Part shown: positions 16,793-20,949 of the stretch, in pieces | Numbering within the stretch: the first letter of the stretch is position 1 | Layout of the letters: each line of letters begins with the position of its first letter | Virus record (IMG/VR): IMGVR_UViG_3300006919_000584 | Span: 1 to 20,949 of that record | Source: a virus | DNA: 20,949 nt | Reading direction: 5' to 3' (one strand) | Notes under the pieces: generated by a model | The model's database searches: none | What the model was told of the DNA's origin: nothing | What the model saw: the letters and a program-made list of their open reading frames with translations, nothing else | Program-made: the position numbers and the translations under genes

Positions 16793-19190
16793 AACAGGAA
16801 AACTAGATCCATGTTCTAACATGCTTGTTGAAGAGCATGGTATGGATGCTGATGCTGCACAACAGCTAATTAATGATCTTAAAAAAGGGGGTTCTCCTGA
16901 AAAGATTCTAGATGCTGCTGAACGTAGAGCAACAATCCTAGACTTTGAAGCACAACAAGCTCAGAACGCTCCACAGTTAATGCAGTATGCTTTTGAAACT
17001 GCTTATAACTTTGTTAGTCAAGCAACAGATAAATCAGAAGCACTTACACGTTTAAAAGCATTACTTACAGGATCTACTAAAGAAGGTGAAGGTTTTCTTA
17101 ATTCAGTTGGTGCTGCACAGGAAACTAGAACATCTTTAATGCATGGCAGAATCATTACGTCATTCCTTAATGAAACAGGATTGTCTAGAACGCAGATGCA
17201 TAAACTCCTGCGTAACAAAAAGTTTCAGGAAGATGTTGTAAGAGAACGCTTTCCTTTTAATAAAAAAAGCAAAACAGGAAATAAGGAAGCCCACGCATTT
17301 GCAAAGATTGTTGAGCTAGAGAATCAAAGACTTGTTAAAGAAGCAAATGCTGCTGGTGCTGCAATTATTTACAATGACCAATTTGTAACATCCCAATACC
17401 ACAATCCTACAAATATCAAACAAGCAGGGTTTAATGATTGGTTAAACACCATTATGCCTTTGCTTGACAAAGATAAAACCTTTGATGGATTTGGTGCTCC
17501 AGAAGGTGATGTTGGTATTCTTAGAAAGATTTACCAAAACATTATAGAACCTGGATCTGGTGGTGATGGACTAGCAATGAATGAAGCATTGTCAGCCTCG
17601 CGCCGATTGCATTTTAAAGATGCAGATTCCTGGTTGCAGTATAACAAACGCTTTGGTCATGAAGATCCTGTTCAAGCAATGGTTGAAGGATTGGAACTTC
17701 AAAGCGATAGAACTGTTCTTATACAAAGATTAGGACCAGACCCCTCAGAGACCCTTGACAATCTTAAAAAACAGATTAAACAAGATTATGGTCTTACAGA
17801 TAAAGACTTCGACATAGAAGGTGTTAATACTAGAATTGATCTGGTTACAGGAGACTTTTTTATACCTGGAGATCCTAAACTTGTAAAAGTAGTTGCTGGT
17901 CTACAAAACTGGACCATTATTACAAGTATGGGCAAAGCAATGCTTTCGTCATTCAGCGATCCGTTATTGCAAGCAATGACAATGCATTACCAAGGAAAGT
18001 CTTTCTTTTCTGCATATTTTGATACCTTCAGAAACCTAAAACGATCATTTACTAGAGAACTTGGCATTGATGAAAAAGATGCATTCAAGTTATTAGGTAT
18101 TGGCATCGATGGTGTTCTTACATCTTCATCTTCTCGTTACGTAGCATCTGATAAAACATCAGGTACATTAAGCCGATTGGCAGACAAGATGTTTATGTAT
18201 AACGGTCTAAATTACTGGACTAATGCCAATAGAGAAGGTTTTGCTAGAATGGCATCTGCATTCATGGGTGATCAAGCATCAACTCCATGGAATAAACTAA
18301 CTGAAAACTACAGAAGAATATTAAGTCAGTATGATATAACAGAGAAAGATTGGAGTCTTATCAACAAGATAGGAGCCAAAGACATTACTGATGAAGTAAA
18401 AAGATTAGGTCTGGAGTTTGACATCTATGCGAATGAAAGATACGTTACACCTGATCATATAAGAAAGTCTTCTAGGTCAAAACAAGCACAAACAGTTGCT
18501 GACAAACTAGAGATTTTCTTTGTTAATGAGTCAAGGATTGCTGTTCCTCAACCAGGAAAAAATGAAAAAGCAATCATGTCCTTTGGTTTTAAAAGAGGGA
18601 CAGTTCCTGGCGCATTAGCAGAAGCATTCTGGTTACTCAGAAGCTTCCCATTGACTATGGCTATTCAGCAATATCCAAGGATGATGCAGAATGGCATAGG
18701 AAATACGATGATGCATTTAAGTCCTGCAATTATGCTAGGATATGCATCTATCACCGCAAAGGATCTCATCAGAGGGAAAGAGCCAAGAGATCCTTTCGAT
18801 ACTTCTACCGCAGCCGCTTCCTTAATACAATCTGGTGTTGCAGGAATTGCTGGAGATTTAATCTACAACAGTTTCTCAGATCACGGATACAGTTGGCCTG
18901 AATTTATAGGCGGTCCTGTATTTGGCTATGGTGCTGATGCCGTAAAGATTTTTAAAGGCATTACTAATGGAGAAGCAGATGCAGCAAGAGCATGGAAATC
19001 AGTTAAAGATAATCTGCCTTTTGCCAATCTGTTTTATCTAGAACCAGCAGTCAACTACGGATTTCTGTATCAAATTCAAGATTACGTAAACCCTGGATAC
19101 TTAGGAAGAATGGAAAACGCTATCAAGAATCTTGAAGGACAAGATTATATGGAAGTGTTTAGACCAAGTGCTGTGGTAGGAGGATATTAA
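16785..19190 (+). CDS. Large internal virion protein, gp16-like C-terminal part
   Basis: An 801-residue protein of a type I associate with the end of the internal virion gene set in many podoviruses. Recognisable parts are ASRRLHFKDADSWLQYNKRF (about 270-290), followed by an aromatic and Gly-rich middle. A late segment reads FFVNESRIAVPQPG, GFKRGTVPGALAEAFWLLRS, then FPLTMAIQQYPRM, with hydrophobic stretches afterwards (HLSPAIMLGYASI; AASLIQSGVAGIAGDLIY). These suggest membrane contact. The N-terminus DPCSNMLVEEHGMDADAAQQ continues naturally from the end of the previous protein. The start at 16785 has no good ribosome binding site (GGAAGA lies 14 bases upstream), so coupling to the upstream gene is likely. 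It contains a strong ribosome binding site for the tail fibre near its own end. Confidence 0.75.
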   Translation: MARTGKLDPCSNMLVEEHGMDADAAQQLINDLKKGGSPEKILDAAERRATILDFEAQQAQNAPQLMQYAFETAYNFVSQATDKSEALTRLKALLTGSTKEGEGFLNSVGAAQETRTSLMHGRIITSFLNETGLSRTQMHKLLRNKKFQEDVVRERFPFNKKSKTGNKEAHAFAKIVELENQRLVKEANAAGAAIIYNDQFVTSQYHNPTNIKQAGFNDWLNTIMPLLDKDKTFDGFGAPEGDVGILRKIYQNIIEPGSGGDGLAMNEALSASRRLHFKDADSWLQYNKRFGHEDPVQAMVEGLELQSDRTVLIQRLGPDPSETLDNLKKQIKQDYGLTDKDFDIEGVNTRIDLVTGDFFIPGDPKLVKVVAGLQNWTIITSMGKAMLSSFSDPLLQAMTMHYQGKSFFSAYFDTFRNLKRSFTRELGIDEKDAFKLLGIGIDGVLTSSSSRYVASDKTSGTLSRLADKMFMYNGLNYWTNANREGFARMASAFMGDQASTPWNKLTENYRRILSQYDITEKDWSLINKIGAKDITDEVKRLGLEFDIYANERYVTPDHIRKSSRSKQAQTVADKLEIFFVNESRIAVPQPGKNEKAIMSFGFKRGTVPGALAEAFWLLRSFPLTMAIQQYPRMMQNGIGNTMMHLSPAIMLGYASITAKDLIRGKEPRDPFDTSTAAASLIQSGVAGIAGDLIYNSFSDHGYSWPEFIGGPVFGYGADAVKIFKGITNGEADAARAWKSVKDNLPFANLFYLEPAVNYGFLYQIQDYVNPGYLGRMENAIKNLEGQDYMEVFRPSAVVGGY
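19178..19183 (+). promoter_or_regulatory. Ribosome binding site of the tail fibre gene
   Basis: AGGAGG ends 6 bases before the ATG at 19190 and lies inside the end of the preceding gene. It is the best match to the consensus in the window. Confidence 0.82.
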
Positions 19191-20949
19191 TGACAGTAAC
19201 TGTAACAACCACTAGAAATTCATTTGCAGGAAACGGAAACCAAGGTCCACATTCCATTGGTTTTACCATCCTAGATGCAACTCATATCCAGGTTTATTGG
19301 GATAAAGGATCTTCATCACCAGGAACACCTACTGGTCTTTCTGCATCTGGTTATCTTACTAAAGATACTCATTACACAGTACAGAATGCAGGAACATCTT
19401 CTAATGCAACGATTACTTACATTGCAACAGGATGGACTGTTAGCTCAACAGTAACTTATCCACCGTCTGGTGATACGATTGTTGTTACACGTAATGTGGC
19501 ATTAACACAGGGATCTGATTACACCAACAACTCCACTATTGATGCAGAAACCATCGAGAATAGCTTTGATAAACTTACACAGATCACACAACAGCTTGAC
19601 GATGGTAAAGACTACTCAATTAAATTTGCATCGAATCTAGCAGGATCTACAGCTTTTAATTCAACTGCAGATACTGCAGGAACCATTACACAAAACAAAG
19701 CAGATCGAATCTCAAAGATATTAGCCTTTGATGGTAATGGAGATATTTCTGTAACACAGGAACTAGGAACTTATAGAGGTGATTGGGCAACTGGTCAAAA
19801 CTATGTTCTTAGAGATCTTGTCAAACAAAGCAGTGCATCTGATACAAATACCCAAAACAATGTTTACATTTGTACTACAGCACATGCTTCTACAGGTTCA
19901 TATCTTACACAAAACGATACATCAAACTGGACTCTAGTTCTTGAAGTAGCTGCTGCTCAAGCATCTGCAAATACTGCTACAACACAAGCAACTAACGCAG
20001 CAAACTCAGCTACTGCTGCAGCTAATTCTGCTACTGCATCTGCAAACTCTGCAACAACTGCAGGAAACGAAGCAACTACAGCAACAACTAAAGCTAGTGA
20101 AGCATCGACTTCAGCATCGAATGCTGCTAGTTCTGCAACTGCTGCTGCTACATCTGCAGCTAATGCTGCTGCTTCTTATGATTCTTTTGATGATCGTTAT
20201 CTTGGTACGTTTTCTTCAAACCCTACGCAAGATAATGATGGTAACGCACTTGTAACAGGTGCGTTGTATTTTAATACATCTGATGGGGAAATGAAGGTTT
20301 ACGATGGTACAAACTGGATCGCCGCATCAGCCGCACAAAATGTAACTGTCGAAGACTACACTTATACTCTTTCGGGATCTGATGCCACAATTTCAGGATC
20401 CGATGACAATTCCGCTTCATTAAGTTTTTCTAACCAGGAATCAGTTGATGTCTTTCTGAATGGAGTCAAGCTTGTTCCTAAGATTGGAGGGACAGCAAAC
20501 GACTACCATTTAGATACTGCGAACACAGTAACGCTTACTGCTACTGCGGTTTCGGGTGATGTGATTCTCGTCAGAGTTTACAAAACTTTTACAGTTGGCG
20601 ATGCCGTTCCTGCGAGTACGGGTGGGACCTTCTCTGGGAATGTTGCTTACACAGGGAATATCCAGGTTGATGATATTATTGAGAAGACTTCAGCGCATGG
20701 AGTAGAGATCGATGGTGTTCTTTTAAAAGATGGTGGTGGTACTTTTACTGGAGATGTTACTTTTTCGGATAATAACATACTTGGTGTCGGTGACATCGCA
20801 GTAGATACCATTTCTTCTGATGATGCAAATGATATAAGAGTGACTTTAGGAACTAATGCTGATTGTGATTTTAATGTAGGTACTGGGAAGTTGTTAGTAG
20901 AAGGTGACAATGGGAATATTCAATTTAGTGGTAACGGGACAGGAACAGA
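19190..20949 (+). CDS. Tail fibre protein, 3'-truncated
   Basis: The frame is open to the window end (586 codons visible). The N-terminus, with TTTRNSFAGNGNQ, FTILDATHIQVYW, SGDTIVVTRNVAL and AETIENSFDKLTQITQQLDD (to about residue 145), is the T7 gp17-type domain that attaches the fibre to the tail tube. A segment at about 195-247 (YRGDWATGQNYVLRDLV, NNVYICTTAHASTG, NWTLV) resembles chitin-binding CBM5/12 folds and may bind sugars. Residues 254-329 are an Ala/Ser/Thr/Asn repeat, probably a trimeric coiled coil. YFNTSDGEMKVYDGTNWIAA (360-379) is a common module in phage fibres. Then come a module with VDVFLNGVKLVP and a beta-rich part with IIEKTSAHGVEIDGVLLKDG. The receptor-binding tip is not in the window. 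Start is a TAATG overlap with a strong ribosome binding site. Codon use changes near base 20,326. Confidence 0.93.
   Translation, partial: MTVTVTTTRNSFAGNGNQGPHSIGFTILDATHIQVYWDKGSSSPGTPTGLSASGYLTKDTHYTVQNAGTSSNATITYIATGWTVSSTVTYPPSGDTIVVTRNVALTQGSDYTNNSTIDAETIENSFDKLTQITQQLDDGKDYSIKFASNLAGSTAFNSTADTAGTITQNKADRISKILAFDGNGDISVTQELGTYRGDWATGQNYVLRDLVKQSSASDTNTQNNVYICTTAHASTGSYLTQNDTSNWTLVLEVAAAQASANTATTQATNAANSATAAANSATASANSATTAGNEATTATTKASEASTSASNAASSATAAATSAANAAASYDSFDDRYLGTFSSNPTQDNDGNALVTGALYFNTSDGEMKVYDGTNWIAASAAQNVTVEDYTYTLSGSDATISGSDDNSASLSFSNQESVDVFLNGVKLVPKIGGTANDYHLDTANTVTLTATAVSGDVILVRVYKTFTVGDAVPASTGGTFSGNVAYTGNIQVDDIIEKTSAHGVEIDGVLLKDGGGTFTGDVTFSDNNILGVGDIAVDTISSDDANDIRVTLGTNADCDFNVGTGKLLVEGDNGNIQFSGNGTGT
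19949..20176 (+). repeat. Ala/Ser/Thr/Asn repeat region of the tail fibre
   Basis: The region encodes imperfect repeats of the type A-N-S-A-T-A (for example AANSATAAANSATASANSAT) over 76 residues, built from GCA/GCT, TCT, ACT and AAC codons. It separates the sugar-binding-like segment from the downstream fibre modules and is expected to be an elongated stalk. Confidence 0.85.

Noticed and set aside
20647-20910. 87-residue antisense open frame opposite the tail fibre
   Set aside because: The + frame continues uninterrupted with recognisable fibre modules; the antisense product is Ser/Pro-rich without any family look.
19190-20949. Diversity-generating retroelement, expected by analogy with BPP-1
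   Set aside because: No reverse transcriptase, template repeat or variable repeat is visible; the fibre tip and the following genes are outside the window.

Overview
This window is the late (virion) gene block of a short-tailed, T7-like (podovirus-type) double-stranded DNA phage. Every gene I can support lies on the + strand: 19 genes in about 20.9 kb with almost no non-coding DNA. The DNA is AT-rich by eye. The order runs DNA packaging, portal, scaffold, capsid, tail tube, internal (ejected) virion proteins, tail fibre. Both ends are cut: the first gene lacks its 5' end and the tail fibre lacks its 3' end. A marine bacterium is my guess for the host, based on AT-richness and tail-fibre modules I associate with marine phages. 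Nothing in the window proves it. No integrase, repressor, polymerase, lysis gene, tRNA or host-like metabolic gene is present.

Layout: a partial unknown basic protein (1-405); terminase large subunit (402-1823); two low-complexity proteins of unknown function with similar basic C-termini (1832-3087); portal (3087-4733); a Bbp19-like small protein (4733-4993); scaffold (4965-5822); a 110-bp leader that can fold over the capsid ribosome binding site; major capsid protein (5933-6943); a Bbp16-like capsid cement protein (6964-7455); a strong intrinsic terminator (7464-7486); an overlooked 47-residue ORF (7498-7641); tail tubular proteins A (7641-8279) and B (8276-11335); a small protein at the T7 gp13 position (11325-11696); a gp14-like internal virion protein (11696-12247); four large proteins at the positions of T7 gp15 and gp16 (12244-19190); and a modular tail fibre (19190 to the window end).

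How it works together: terminase pumps DNA through the portal into a shell built by scaffold and capsid protein and stabilised by the cement protein. Tail tubular proteins A and B then close the portal, and the tail fibre attaches to the tube. The internal proteins are expected to be ejected at infection to extend the DNA channel through the cell envelope. The head cassette (Bbp19-like, scaffold, capsid, Bbp16-like cement) resembles that of Bordetella phage BPP-1, while the tail is T7-like.

Nothing here is clearly a new kind of system. The points most worth checking are the capsid leader RNA, the domain insertions in tail tubular protein B, the split gp15/gp16-type proteins, the change of codon use inside the tail fibre, and the contrast between tightly overlapping genes without ribosome binding sites and the few genes that carry strong ones.
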